Positions 36,722 through 45,920 of a stretch of DNA of 64,000 nt are shown piece by piece. Source of the DNA: Haloferax elongans ATCC BAA-1513 (GTDB lineage Archaea; Halobacteriota; Halobacteria; Halobacteriales; Haloferacaceae); the NCBI RefSeq assembly GCF_000336755.1, contig NZ_AOLK01000015.1, positions 541,657 to 605,656 on the forward strand, in the 5' to 3' direction. Positions within the stretch are counted from its first letter, which is position 1; each line of letters opens with the position of its first letter. The notes below the pieces were generated by a model, which saw nothing but the letters and a program-made list of their open reading frames with translations, ran no database searches and was not told where the DNA came from. A program made the translations under genes and the position numbers.

Positions 36722-37147
36722 ATGTCCGCCGCTTCCGCCCTCCTCGTTCGGTTCGTCCACATCGTCGGAATGACGATTCTGTTCGGGGGTGCAATCGGCG
36801 CGTGGGTCGCAACACGGACGACCAGCGACCGCGGTATCGAACTCGCAGCGCGCTACGAGTGGATATTTTGGGGCGCGATGGGCGTCATAGTCGTCACCGG
36901 CGTCGGAAATCTCGGGGCGGTCGGGCCACCGGGACCAGAAACGACGTGGGGACTCGTCCTGACCGTCAAACTCGCTCTCGTCGTCGTGTTCGTCCTCGGG
37001 TCGTTCGTTCGGACACTCGTCGTCTTGGGATGGCTTCGCGCCGCGACCGTGACGCCCGACGCGACTTCGCTGCGCACCCTGTATGCGGCGACTGCCGGAT
37101 GGCTTCTCGTGCTGGTCGCGTTCGCGGAGGTGCTCGCCCATGGCTGA
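36722..37147 (+). CDS. CopD-domain membrane protein
   Basis: A 141-residue protein with four helices. 'LVRFVHIVGMTILFGGAIGAW' at the N-terminus is the CopD-like first helix with its His, and 'WIFWGAMGVIVVTGVGNL' the next. The family is associated with copper resistance or import, but some members act in haem or quinone contexts. It overlaps the following gene by eight bases. It lies between menB and menD in opposite orientation, so a redox-related role is possible but not shown. Confidence 0.8.
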   Translation: MSAASALLVRFVHIVGMTILFGGAIGAWVATRTTSDRGIELAARYEWIFWGAMGVIVVTGVGNLGAVGPPGPETTWGLVLTVKLALVVVFVLGSFVRTLVVLGWLRAATVTPDATSLRTLYAATAGWLLVLVAFAEVLAHG

Positions 37148-37649
37148 CGCCGACCGACTCGAAACGTGGACCATAACGACGGTCAACGTCACGCTCTTGA
37201 GTCTCATCGGTGTCTTCGCAGCGCACACGAGCGGCGTGCTCACGAATGCACTCTCTGGCTTCGGGACGCTCCCCGGCGTGGCCGTCTTCACCTATCTCTG
37301 GGTCGTCGTCTGGCTCTCGACGCGCTGGGCAGTTGCCGACGGCGGCCTCGACAGGATTGCCCGTGAGGACTCGGGCTTTCGGTCACTCGTCCTTCGCGGC
37401 ATCGCCGGCGGCGCAGCAAGCGGCGTGGTGTTCGTATTCGGGATTCTCGTCACCGCGTTTCTCGCCAGCGTCAGTCGCGGCGAGTTAGAACTGACTTCGT
37501 TCGCACTGTTCGGTCTCTTCGGCGGCGGGGTTTCGGGCGTCGTCGGCGGCGTTATCGGTGGAGTTTCGGTCGTCCTCGACGCCGCAGTCTACCTCGTCGC
37601 CACGCACGTCGGTCCGAAACAGGATGGCGAGTCAGCCACAGAGTCGTAG
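37140..37649 (+). CDS. Membrane protein of unknown function
   Basis: A 169-residue protein with five hydrophobic segments, the last with many glycines ('GVVGGVIGGVSVVLDAAVYLV'). It overlaps the CopD gene (start within its last codons), so they are coupled and probably work together. No family is recognised. An upstream in-frame extension overlaps the CopD gene further and is unlikely. Confidence 0.65.
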   Translation: MADADRLETWTITTVNVTLLSLIGVFAAHTSGVLTNALSGFGTLPGVAVFTYLWVVVWLSTRWAVADGGLDRIAREDSGFRSLVLRGIAGGAASGVVFVFGILVTAFLASVSRGELELTSFALFGLFGGGVSGVVGGVIGGVSVVLDAAVYLVATHVGPKQDGESATES

Positions 37650-37651
37650 CC

Positions 37652-38158
37652 TCACTCACGGAGCGGTCCAAGTGGACTCGTCAACCACGACGCGAGGCCG
37701 ACGAGGACACCCGTCGAAATACCTGCAAGCAACCCGACTGCGCCGTGAAACGCCCCGTACGCGACGAGACTGCTCACGACGAGTCCGGTCGTGAGTGACC
37801 GGCGACGACCCAGCGACGTGGGATAGCCGGGAAACGTGAGACGGGAGAGCATCCACACCGCGATGGCTGCTGGCGGGAGGAGGAGCATCGGGACGAACGA
37901 CTCGAGAATTGGGCGCGCAGAGAGAAGGCCGTCGCCGAAGAAGAGACAGGCACCAACGACGGCCGCGAGCGTCACCCACCGTTGGAGTTCGGTCGAATAG
38001 CCATTGTCAGCGATGTCGGAAAGTAGCAGGACCGCAACTGCGGTGGAGACACCGGTGAGAAGCCCGGCGAATGGATCCAAATACGGAGGAAGCGAGAGTA
38101 CGACCGGCAGCAACCCGGCGACGACTGCAGTAACGTAGGTGGTTCGCGTGGAGGGCAT
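37652..38158 (-). CDS. Membrane protein of unknown function
   Basis: A 168-residue protein with about five helices, starting 'TYVTAVVAGLLPVVLSLPPYLDP'. No family is recognised. It is minus-strand, 83 bases after menD and convergent by two bases with the CopD-pair gene, so it may be read through from the menF-menD transcript. Composition is normal for the genome. Confidence 0.65.
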   Translation of the reverse strand: MPSTRTTYVTAVVAGLLPVVLSLPPYLDPFAGLLTGVSTAVAVLLLSDIADNGYSTELQRWVTLAAVVGACLFFGDGLLSARPILESFVPMLLLPPAAIAVWMLSRLTFPGYPTSLGRRRSLTTGLVVSSLVAYGAFHGAVGLLAGISTGVLVGLASWLTSPLGPLRE

Positions 38159-38241
38159 ACGACCACGATGAAATCCGTGGCTAAAAAGTCAGTCGGTTGA
38201 CGTGAAGAGAGAAGGGAAAGGGAGTGAAGAACGACCGAGAC

Positions 38242-39987
38242 TCAGTCGGTCAGCGCGTCTACGACTCGCTCTCGCAGGTCGTCGCGCACGCGGTGAGAGT
38301 CCTTGGCGTCGGTTCGGACCTCGATGACGTCGGTCCCGACGCTCGCCACCGACTCGGCGTACGCGTCGCGGAAGTCGCCCATCTCGACCGAGTCGAACGA
38401 GAGGTCGTACAGGTCTTCGGTGGCCTCGAAGTCGAGGCCGTGGGGCGTCTTGAACTGCTCCGTAAACGGCGGTTCGAACTCCTCGATGGGGAGCATGTGG
38501 AAGATGCCGCCGCCGTCGTTGTTCACGAGGACGATGGTCGCGTCCACGCCGAGGCGACCAAGCGCGAGCAGGCCGTTCATGTCGTGGTAGTACGCGAGGT
38601 CGCCGGTCAGGAGCGTCAGGTGGTCGGTCGTCGCCGACCCGGCACCGAGCGCCGACGAGACGATACCGTCGATACCAGACGCACCGCGGTTCCCGAGGAC
38701 AGTTCGTGCCTTTGTCGAGGGACGAGCGAAGCGGTCGAGGTCGCGGACAGGCATCGAGTTCGAGACGAAGACGGTCGATGGCTCGGGTGCGAGTTCGGCC
38801 ACGTCGGCCGCAACGCGCCCCTCGAACGCGCCAGTTTCGGCATCGACAGCGTCCCAGTGTGTCTCTTCGGCGTCGGTCCACAACTGATTCCACTCCGAAT
38901 CGGGCCGGTTGCGGACGAGTTGCGAGAGTCGCCACGCGAGCACCGAGGGTTCGGCCTCGACGAGATTAGTCGCGGTGAACTCGGCTTCTCGCCAGCGACC
39001 CGCGGGGTCGACGAGATACTGTCGGGCGTCGGTCCGGGCGAGGTACTTTCTGAGAGGCTTCGAAGTGGGGGACGCGCCGATTCGGACCACGGCTTGGGGG
39101 TCGGGCCAGTCGTCGGTGACGCGCTCGTCGAGGTAGGCGTCGTAGCCGCCGAGGACCGTCGTCGTTCGGGTGTGTCCGCCAAATCGGAGTCCGGAGAGCG
39201 GGTCGGCGACGATGGGGAACCCTGTCGCGTGTGCGAGCGCGGCGATTGCTTCGGTGTTGAATCCTGGCGAGTCGGCCGGGCCAGCGACGATGAGCCCGCG
39301 GTCGGCGGTCAGTTCGTCGGCGAGTTTTCGAAGGTTGTCCTCCGAGAGCTCGGGGACGCCGCCGGTCGTCTTGACGTACGGGTCGTCGTCGCGGCCGTCG
39401 AGTGCCTCGCGCGATAGCCCGTTCGGGATGTCGTCTTCGACGGCGGTCGGTTCGAGAGGTTTCCGAAATGGGAAGTTGAGATGGACCGGGCCGGAGTCGG
39501 CACCAGTCGACTCAGAGAGTGCGCGGGACGCAGTCGTCCTGAGACTCCGGAGTTTGCGCTCTGTCGCTTCCGGTTCCGGCATATCCTTGTACCAGCGGAC
39601 GGCGTCGCCGTAGAGTTTCTCTTGGTCGATGGTCTGGTTCGCGCCACTGTCACGGAGTTCTGGCGGGCGGTCAGCCGTGAGGACGAGCATCGGGACTCGA
39701 GATTGGGACGCCTCGATGATTGCGGGGTGGAAATTCGCCGCCGCAGTGCCGGAGGTACAGACGATGGGCGTCACCTCGCCGCTTCGGCGGGCGCGCCCGA
39801 GCGCGAAGTAGGCCGCCGAGCGCTCGTCGAGGTGTGAAAACGTCTCGATGTCGTCGTGGCCGTCGAACGCCTCCGTCAACGGTGTCGAGCGACTGCCGGG
39901 TGCGATACACACCGCGTCGATGCCGGTGCGAGCCAATTCGTCGACGAACGTCCGTGCCCAGAGGGCGTTTCGATTCGGTGCTGTCAT
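38242..39987 (-). CDS. menD: SEPHCHC synthase
   Basis: A 581-residue thiamine-diphosphate enzyme that joins isochorismate and 2-oxoglutarate. The N-terminal 'WARTFVDELARTGIDAVCIAPGSRSTPL' and the catalytic Glu region 'HLDERSAAYFALGRARRSG' are characteristic. The ThDP site 'LTGDLAYYHDMNGLLALGRL', with the Mg 'NNDGGGIFHML', is present near residue 450. Length is normal. It follows menF by 61 bases and is surely cotranscribed with it. Confidence 0.94.
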   Translation of the reverse strand: MTAPNRNALWARTFVDELARTGIDAVCIAPGSRSTPLTEAFDGHDDIETFSHLDERSAAYFALGRARRSGEVTPIVCTSGTAAANFHPAIIEASQSRVPMLVLTADRPPELRDSGANQTIDQEKLYGDAVRWYKDMPEPEATERKLRSLRTTASRALSESTGADSGPVHLNFPFRKPLEPTAVEDDIPNGLSREALDGRDDDPYVKTTGGVPELSEDNLRKLADELTADRGLIVAGPADSPGFNTEAIAALAHATGFPIVADPLSGLRFGGHTRTTTVLGGYDAYLDERVTDDWPDPQAVVRIGASPTSKPLRKYLARTDARQYLVDPAGRWREAEFTATNLVEAEPSVLAWRLSQLVRNRPDSEWNQLWTDAEETHWDAVDAETGAFEGRVAADVAELAPEPSTVFVSNSMPVRDLDRFARPSTKARTVLGNRGASGIDGIVSSALGAGSATTDHLTLLTGDLAYYHDMNGLLALGRLGVDATIVLVNNDGGGIFHMLPIEEFEPPFTEQFKTPHGLDFEATEDLYDLSFDSVEMGDFRDAYAESVASVGTDVIEVRTDAKDSHRVRDDLRERVVDALTD

Positions 39988-40048
39988 CTCGTCTCGTGTC
40001 GATAATCTCGTCTCAGTCGTCGTCTCAAAGAGCGATACGGCGGGCCGG

Positions 40049-41374
40049 CTACGCCTCGCGTTCGAGTTCGTCGAGGATGGGCCGGTACTTCAGTTGTACT
40101 TCGTCCCACTCGGCGTCGGGGTCGGAGTCGGCGACGAGGCCGACCCCAGCGAAGAGTGTCGCCAGCGAGTCGTCGACGACCGCCGAGCGAATCGCCACGG
40201 CGAAGCTCCCGTCGCCGTCGGCGTCGAACCACCCGACAGGTGCCGCATACCAGCCGCGGTCGAAGGGTTCGGTCTCGCGGATGACACCGAGCGCATCGGC
40301 CGGTGGCAACCCACCGACTGCGGGCGTCGGGTGGAGTGCGTCGACGAGCGAGAGGACGTGCTCGTCGCGTTCGAGGGTCGCGTCGATAGGCGTCCAGAGA
40401 TGCTGGACGGTCGCGAGTTTGCGAATCCCGCGCTCGCCGACGCGAACCTCGGCTGAGAGCGGGTCGAGTTGCTCGCGAATCGTCTCGGCGACGAGTTCGT
40501 GTTCGTGATTGTCCTTCTCGCTCGCGAGGAGTTCGTCAGCCAACCACACGTCTTCGTCGTCGGTGTCGCCGCGGCCGGTCGTTCCGGCGAGCGCGCCAGT
40601 CGCGATATCGCGCCCGCGAAGCGAGACGAGTCGCTCGGGGGTCGCGCCGAGGAAACTGGCCCCCGTCGCGGGTTCGACGAGGAAGCGATGACATTCAGGG
40701 TACGTCTCGCCGAGGCGAGCCAACAGGTCCGGCACCGACGCCGGGCGGTCGAGTTCCACGTCGAGTGCTTGCGCGAGGACGACCTTTCGAAGGTCGCCAG
40801 CGCGAATGCGCGATACGGCGGTGTCGACGCTCTCGCGCCACGCGTCGAGCGACGTCGTTCGGTGTCGACTGACCACGCCGGGCGGTCCGTTGGGGCCGAC
40901 AGCAGAGAGCGCGTCGAGGTCTGCCCGGACCTCGTCGAGGCGGGTTTCGACCGCATCGGCGTCGGCACCGGCGTCGCTGACCGTCAGCCACACCTCGTCG
41001 TCGTCGAAGACGAGTTGGACTTCGGGGACGACGAAGCGCGCCGCCGGGAAGTCGCCCCACGGGTCGCGGCCGGTCGCCGCCTCGTGGAAGGCGAGACCGC
41101 CGAAGAAGCGCGGGCGGGCGACAGCGGGTGCCTCAACGTCTGCACCGTCGAAGAGTTCGGTCGCCTGCTCGCGGACGCGCGAGAGACGGTCCGGGCCGTC
41201 TGCCTCGACAGTGACGGCGGCACCCCCGCCGACGACTGTCGGTTCGTCGGGAGCAGTCCACAACGTCCGCGGGCGAGAGACCGCCATGAGGGCCGCTCTG
41301 ACCGACGGCACAGACAGTCGAGCCGACCTGCTGACGAGGGATGTTGCCACCTCGTCGGTCCGCAACGGTTCCAT
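40049..41374 (-). CDS. menF: Isochorismate synthase
   Basis: A 441-residue chorismate-using enzyme that opens the menaquinone pathway. The core has 'DLRKVVLAQALDVELDRP', the 'SFLGATPERLVSLRG' Mg site, 'GTTGRGDTDDEDVWLADELLASEKDNHEH' (with the conserved Glu) and 'HPTPAVGGLPPADA'. An ATG before EPLRTDEV was used; the frame continues upstream into Arg-rich non-coding sequence. It is the first gene of a menF-menD unit. Confidence 0.92.
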   Translation of the reverse strand: MEPLRTDEVATSLVSRSARLSVPSVRAALMAVSRPRTLWTAPDEPTVVGGGAAVTVEADGPDRLSRVREQATELFDGADVEAPAVARPRFFGGLAFHEAATGRDPWGDFPAARFVVPEVQLVFDDDEVWLTVSDAGADADAVETRLDEVRADLDALSAVGPNGPPGVVSRHRTTSLDAWRESVDTAVSRIRAGDLRKVVLAQALDVELDRPASVPDLLARLGETYPECHRFLVEPATGASFLGATPERLVSLRGRDIATGALAGTTGRGDTDDEDVWLADELLASEKDNHEHELVAETIREQLDPLSAEVRVGERGIRKLATVQHLWTPIDATLERDEHVLSLVDALHPTPAVGGLPPADALGVIRETEPFDRGWYAAPVGWFDADGDGSFAVAIRSAVVDDSLATLFAGVGLVADSDPDAEWDEVQLKYRPILDELEREA

Positions 41375-41533
41375 CGCACGAGGCTCAGGACCGGGGACGC
41401 TTGAAACTCTCCCTTCTGTTCCGATAGCTGACCACCTCGTGCGCATACACGTACACTGTTCAACAGATTCGGGCGTCGATACGTGTGACAGAGAGAATTT
41501 AGTTCGGAGTAATCATTCAGACAACGATTAATA

Positions 41534-41550
41534 TGTGATAACATGTCACA
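41534..41550. promoter_or_regulatory. TGTGA-N7-TCACA inverted repeat
   Basis: Perfect five-base arms around seven bases, in the region between menF and the SnoaL-like gene, 97 bases before the latter's ATG. It could be an operator, but the arms are short. Confidence 0.35.
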
Positions 41551-41646
41551 CACCAAAAGTCTAGACGGCGTCCGTCACGGAGAGAAGACACAGCGAAGAT
41601 GCAGGCGAGCGTGGTCGGGACGAACGTCACAGAGGAGAGGGAGCCA

Positions 41647-42078
41647 ATGGCAGCAACAGAAGAAACAAACAAACAGCTCGTTCGACGGTCGAACGACGAA
41701 ATCTGGGGAGACGGAAATCTCGACATCATCGAGGGGTACGTCGCCGACGACTACGTCGAACACAACGCCGCGTCACCCCAGACGATTCACGGGCCAGAAG
41801 GGTACAAAGAGAACGTCCAGATAGTTCGGTCGGCGTTCCCGGATTTGGAAGTGACCACGGAGGACGTAATCGCAGAAGACGACAAAGTGGTGACTCGGTA
41901 CACGCTCAGAGGAACACACGAAGGAGAACTGATGGGCATCGAACCGACCGGGAAGACCATCGAGGTTCAAGGAATCAGCATCGGGAGATTCGAGGATGAA
42001 ACGGTCGTGGAGGGCTGGTCAGTTATCGATATGATGAGTATGATGCAGCAACTCGGCATCGTCGAAACACCCGGCTAG
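41647..42078 (+). CDS. SnoaL-like ester cyclase/polyketide cyclase fold protein
   Basis: A 143-residue alpha+beta barrel protein. 'EIWGDGNLDIIEGYVADDYVEHN', 'GPEGYKENVQIVRSAFPDLEVTTEDVIAEDDKVV', 'GTHEGELMGIEPTGK' and 'EVQGISIGRFEDETVVEGWSV' follow the SnoaL-like ester cyclase layout. The family includes cyclases and many proteins of unknown activity. An upstream ATG adds 16 residues of weak character, so the second ATG was chosen. Monocistronic; GC and codon use are normal. Confidence 0.82.
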   Translation: MAATEETNKQLVRRSNDEIWGDGNLDIIEGYVADDYVEHNAASPQTIHGPEGYKENVQIVRSAFPDLEVTTEDVIAEDDKVVTRYTLRGTHEGELMGIEPTGKTIEVQGISIGRFEDETVVEGWSVIDMMSMMQQLGIVETPG

Positions 42079-42125
42079 TGGGTCGACGGTGACTCACCTT
42101 TTTCCAGTGGACAAAGAGGCTAGAA

Positions 42126-42719
42126 TTAGCTATACCGCTCTTCGTTCCACGGATTCGCCGTGTTCGAATACCCGCGCTTCTCCCAGTAGCCGCGTTCGGG
42201 TTCCGTGAGGAACTCGACGCCCGTCACCCACTTCGCGCCCTTGTAGGCGTACTTGTGCGGCGTGACGACGCGAAGCGGGCCGCCGTGGTCCGCAGGCAGG
42301 TCGTCGCCGTCGTACCCCCACACGAACATCACTTCGTCGCGCATGCACTCGTCGAGCGGGAGGTTCGTCGTGTAGCCGTCGAGCGCGTGGAACATGACGT
42401 GGACCGCGTCGTCTACGACGCCCGCTTCCTCGGCGAGCGTCGGGAACGTGACACCCTCGAACTCGCAGTCGAACTTACTCCAGCCAGTGACGCAGTGGAA
42501 GTCCTGAACCTGCGTCTCGGAAGGAAGCGACTGGAACTCATCGAACGAGAGGTCGAGTTCGGTTTCGACCGCGCCCCAGACTTCGAACGACCACGTCTCG
42601 GGGTCCCACGACGGCGTGCCACTCTTCGAGAGGACCGGGAACCGCTGTGTCTCGCGCTGTCCCGGCGGCAGGCGGTCTCCATCGAACTCTTCGTGGAGGT
42701 GCGTGACGTTCTTGCTCAT
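42126..42719 (-). CDS. Soluble molybdopterin oxidoreductase (sulfite oxidase family)
   Basis: A 197-residue cytoplasmic protein consisting of one molybdopterin-binding domain. 'QDFHCVTGWSK' holds the Mo-ligating Cys, 'TNLPLDECMRDEVMFVWGYDG' and 'DHGGPLRVVTPHKYAYKGAKWV' form the pterin pocket, and the C-terminus is 'GYWEKRGYSNTANPW'. No signal peptide or dimerisation domain is present, as in YedY-like short forms. The substrate is unknown. The ATG before SKNVTHL was preferred to an upstream ATG. Confidence 0.85.
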   Translation of the reverse strand: MSKNVTHLHEEFDGDRLPPGQRETQRFPVLSKSGTPSWDPETWSFEVWGAVETELDLSFDEFQSLPSETQVQDFHCVTGWSKFDCEFEGVTFPTLAEEAGVVDDAVHVMFHALDGYTTNLPLDECMRDEVMFVWGYDGDDLPADHGGPLRVVTPHKYAYKGAKWVTGVEFLTEPERGYWEKRGYSNTANPWNEERYS

Positions 42720-42868
42720 GGTCGCTTCTTCGACCCGACGCACCTATCTGTACCGACTCGGAGAGACGGGACAGTTCGGTATTCGAAAACGAACGTCCAC
42801 CGATAGTAAAAAGAAGCATACCAATCTGTAACCAACGCTTCGGGAATCCGAATTGTCCCCCCGGCAGA

Positions 42869-42876
42869 CTTAAATA
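42869..42876 (+). promoter_or_regulatory. TATA box of CopG-like gene
   Basis: CTTAAATA centred about 32 bases before the ATG at 42905; typical haloarchaeal core promoter. Confidence 0.5.
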
Positions 42877-42904
42877 CGGCCCTTTCAAACCGTCGGACGT
42901 TCAG

Positions 42905-43117
42905 ATGCCGAAAGTAGAGATCACCGTGCCGGAACACCTGGAGATGCAGATCGTGCAGCTCGTCGAACAGGGGGAGTTCGTCAACCGCGACGAGGCAATC
43001 GAGGACCTCCTGTCGACCGGAATTCGTGCGTACAAGACCAGCGGCCCGATGTCGGACGACGACCGGGCCTACGAAGACGACGGGATGATGGGTCACGAAG
43101 ACGAGTACGTCTTCTGA
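42905..43117 (+). CDS. CopG-like ribbon-helix-helix protein
   Basis: A 70-residue protein. 'MPKVEITVPEHLEMQIVQLVEQGEFVNRDEAIEDLLSTGI' (the N-terminal two thirds) has the beta-strand, helix, helix pattern of a ribbon-helix-helix DNA-binding domain; the C-terminal tail is acidic. It would bind as a dimer, but the target is unknown. No toxin gene lies next to it, so it is not an obvious antitoxin. Confidence 0.75.
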   Translation: MPKVEITVPEHLEMQIVQLVEQGEFVNRDEAIEDLLSTGIRAYKTSGPMSDDDRAYEDDGMMGHEDEYVF

Positions 43118-43144
43118 GCCGAATGACAGCCCGCCCCAATAACT

Positions 43145-43152
43145 CTTAAACC
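43145..43152 (+). promoter_or_regulatory. TATA box of UPF0058 gene
   Basis: CTTAAACC centred 28 bases before the ATG at 43176, fitting a leaderless transcript. Confidence 0.55.
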
Positions 43153-43175
43153 ACCGTCGCTCCTAAGCAACCCTC

Positions 43176-43454
43176 ATGCACAAGGACGAACTGCTCGAGC
43201 TCCACGAACAGATGGTTATCATCAAAGACCACTTCAAGTCCCGCAACCACGTCGACGACACGCTGTTCGACCCGTACGACGAACTCGGCGTCGAGCCGTC
43301 CCACGTCCACAAATCGAAGAGCGAACACAAACACGCCGTCTTCGTCCTCGGGAACGCCCTCGCCACCGCGATGAGCGAAGACGAGTTCTCCAGTGCCGGC
43401 CGCGTCGGAAAGCGTATGGAAGAACTCGCCGACGACGCCGAAGGAAAGATCTGA
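43176..43454 (+). CDS. UPF0058 family protein
   Basis: A 92-residue helical protein of the archaeal UPF0058 family: 'HKDELLELHEQMVIIKDHF' at the start, then 'HVHKSKSEHKHAVFVLGNALATAMS' with several His. The function is not known. It has its own TATA box and follows the CopG-like gene by 58 bases. Confidence 0.88.
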   Translation: MHKDELLELHEQMVIIKDHFKSRNHVDDTLFDPYDELGVEPSHVHKSKSEHKHAVFVLGNALATAMSEDEFSSAGRVGKRMEELADDAEGKI

Positions 43455-43612
43455 ACGGGTCTCCCCGCTCGCAGCACTGCCCGCCGCCGGCATCAGTCAC
43501 ACCAGAACCGACTGCCGGAGCTCACTTTCGTCCACTTCGTGCTTCGCGGTAGCACGAGACACGATTTTCCCACTGGTTTCTTAACCCCTCGTTTGCTGGT
43601 GACTGGTAGCAA

Positions 43613-45268
43613 ATGCTCGACATCCCCGGTTGGGTTCCGTTCCACCGGCTTGCGGTCGTCTTCGCACTTCTCGTTGCTATCGGAGCGCTCGCGTTCGTCG
43701 ACCGGCCCAGCCGTCTCACAGCCACGCTTCGCCGACGCTTCCTCTTCGGGGTTCCGTGGGGCACGCTCGTCACCATCGGTGGCGTCCTCGCAGTGTACCT
43801 CTTCTTGCAGGACGGCCGGTCGTCGTGGTATCGACCCATCGTCATTCCGTTCCGGGCGTGGTCGTACTTCTACCCACTCGGGATGCTCAGCGCACCGTTT
43901 TCACACTCGAGCGCCGGACACCTTATCGGTAATCTGATTGGGACGCTGACGCTGGCCCCCGTCGCCGAATACGCGCTCGGGCACTACCCGAGGCGACGTG
44001 GGTCGACCTCGTTCGGGTCGCTCCGCACCAACCCCTACGTTCGCGCCTTCCTCCTCTTCCCGGCGGGCGTGTTCGTCGTCGGACTCCTGACCTCGGTGTT
44101 CGCGCTCGGCCCTGTCATCGGGTTCTCCGGCGTCGTCTTCGCGTTCGGCGGGTTCGCGCTCGTCACGCGACCCGTCACGACCATCCTTGCACTGTTCTCG
44201 GGTCGCGTCGTCCGTCTGTTCTACGACGCGATGCTTTCGCCGGAAGTAACCGCTACGGCCCGCCCCGTGTTCTCGACGCCGTGGTGGGCACAAATCGCCC
44301 TTCAGGGGCACGCGATTGGGCTTTTGTTCGGCGTCATGCTCGGCATCTGGGTCCTGCGTCGTCGCGACGGAACCCAACCGACGGCGATGCGAAGCTTCGC
44401 CGCAGTCCTCCTGTTTGCGGTACAGGAGTCGATGTGGGCCGTCTACTGGTTCCGCGGGTCCGAGACGTTCGTCCTCTTCCGTGCCGTCGGCTTGGCACTC
44501 GTCATCATGTTGGCGATACTCGTCGCGCTCACCGTCGCCTCCTCTAACCGCCCGATTCGAGCGAACGCACCGACCGGGTCGGTCGGGTCCGCGCGACGGT
44601 GGCAAGTCGGGGTTGCCGTGCTCCTCCTTGCAACGTCGGCACTCACGGGACCGGCGATTCCAGCCAACATGTTCACGGCCGCGTCCGACGACCTGCCCGG
44701 CGAACGCGTCGAGGTGAGAGATTACGAAATCACCTACGTCGAAGACGTTCCGAACGGGCTGACCGCCGCGTTCGACATCGAACTCTTCGGAGAGTCGACG
44801 ACGACGAACACGTCCGGCGTCGTCGTCAAGAGCGAACAACGTGGTATCTGGACGACTGCAGTCTCGAAAAACCGACTCGCGTTCGACGGGCGGTCGGTCG
44901 TTAGACTCGGCGGCGTCGGCTGGCGCGACGAGGCCGTTGCCGCCCGCGATGGCTACGTCGTCATGGGCACGGGAACGTCCGCGTACCGCGTCTTCCTCGC
45001 GACGGAAAACGAGACCGTCCTCGCCCACAAAACTGGCCCCGTACAGGCTGAACCTGTCGTCGCCGGACGCAACATCTCTGTCGTCCCGACGGACGCGGGC
45101 TACGACCTCCAAGTTTCGTCAGATCGAGGGACCGTCCGCGGACCGATGCCCACAGCGAACGTCAGCACGACCCTCGACAACATCCGCTTCGTCAGACACG
45201 AGCAGTTCATCTTCGCGGAGTATCGAGGGACACGCGTGCGAGTCGCGCGGGAAGAAACGTACAACTAA
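43613..45268 (+). CDS. Rhomboid-like intramembrane protease with extra C-terminal domain
   Basis: A 551-residue protein. A rhomboid core with GFSG (Ser172) and His233 in 'QGHAIGLLFG', with 'HSSAGHLIGN' (His103, Asn107) earlier, provides the Ser-His dyad. Helices continue to about residue 340. The last about 200 residues form a soluble beta-rich domain starting after 'PANMFTAASDDLPGERVEV' and containing repeated 'NTSGVVVKSEQRG'-type strands. Rhomboids cleave membrane-embedded substrates; here the tail, predicted outside, may bind them. The substrate is unknown. Confidence 0.85.
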   Translation: MLDIPGWVPFHRLAVVFALLVAIGALAFVDRPSRLTATLRRRFLFGVPWGTLVTIGGVLAVYLFLQDGRSSWYRPIVIPFRAWSYFYPLGMLSAPFSHSSAGHLIGNLIGTLTLAPVAEYALGHYPRRRGSTSFGSLRTNPYVRAFLLFPAGVFVVGLLTSVFALGPVIGFSGVVFAFGGFALVTRPVTTILALFSGRVVRLFYDAMLSPEVTATARPVFSTPWWAQIALQGHAIGLLFGVMLGIWVLRRRDGTQPTAMRSFAAVLLFAVQESMWAVYWFRGSETFVLFRAVGLALVIMLAILVALTVASSNRPIRANAPTGSVGSARRWQVGVAVLLLATSALTGPAIPANMFTAASDDLPGERVEVRDYEITYVEDVPNGLTAAFDIELFGESTTTNTSGVVVKSEQRGIWTTAVSKNRLAFDGRSVVRLGGVGWRDEAVAARDGYVVMGTGTSAYRVFLATENETVLAHKTGPVQAEPVVAGRNISVVPTDAGYDLQVSSDRGTVRGPMPTANVSTTLDNIRFVRHEQFIFAEYRGTRVRVAREETYN

Positions 45269-45293
45269 AACAGAGCACAGCGGGACGACCGCG

Positions 45294-45920
45294 TTACCAC
45301 TCGATTCTGAACACTTCGGCGTCGAGTTCTCGTCGCTCGGCTTCGTGGAAGTCGAACTGGTGGTCGAGGTCGAAGGTCGCCCGGAAGGCGTCGGTCACGT
45401 CGGCACCGGCGTCGTCGGCGAACGCCTCGATGAACTCCTTGCTGCCTTCGTTGTGGACGGAGTAGGAGACGTCGGCGAGCGACGCGATGGTTTCGAGGAA
45501 CGCGCGGTCTGCGTGCGCGTTCTCGTTTTGAGCACCGAACGGTGGGTTCATCAGGACTGTCACCGGTTCGCGTTCGGAGAGACACAGCGGGAGTCTCGTC
45601 GCGTCGCCGCGGACCCAGTGAACGGGAGCGCTTGCGCCGACGCGACGAGCGTTGTCCACGGCGGTTTCGAGCGCGTCCGCGTCGAGTTCGACGCCGACGA
45701 CACGCGCAGGAGACCGGAGGGCGGCACCGAGGGCGAGCATTCCTGTCCCGGTCCCGAGGTCGACGACCGTCTTCCCGTCGACGTCACCGCGGAGGTCGGC
45801 GAGATGGACGAGGTGCGCCGCGAGGTCCGGCGGCGTGGGGTACTGTTCGAGGGCGACTTTTGGGTTTTCGAAGCCAGCGACTACCGCCAGTTGCGCCTCT
45901 AACGCGGCCTTGGTTGCCAT
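45294..45920 (-). CDS. METTL5-like RNA/DNA adenine methyltransferase
   Basis: A 208-residue class I SAM methyltransferase. The N-terminal 'LEQYPTPPDLAAHLV' and 'VVDLGTGTGMLALGA' (SAM loop), then NPPFG at 125-129, are the METTL5 pattern; METTL5 modifies a rRNA adenine in eukaryotes and archaeal relatives may do the same. The NPPF motif is diagnostic for N6-adenine methylation. It overlaps the next upstream gene's stop by one base (TGATG), so both are one operon. Confidence 0.88.
   Translation of the reverse strand: MATKAALEAQLAVVAGFENPKVALEQYPTPPDLAAHLVHLADLRGDVDGKTVVDLGTGTGMLALGAALRSPARVVGVELDADALETAVDNARRVGASAPVHWVRGDATRLPLCLSEREPVTVLMNPPFGAQNENAHADRAFLETIASLADVSYSVHNEGSKEFIEAFADDAGADVTDAFRATFDLDHQFDFHEAERRELDAEVFRIEW

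Noticed and set aside
41543..41824. 93-residue frame starting before the SnoaL-like gene
   Set aside because: Arg/Gln-rich out-of-frame overlap with the real gene.
42905..43454. Toxin-antitoxin pair formed by the CopG-like and UPF0058 genes
   Set aside because: UPF0058 is a widespread archaeal family without toxin features, the two genes have separate TATA boxes and a 58-base gap.
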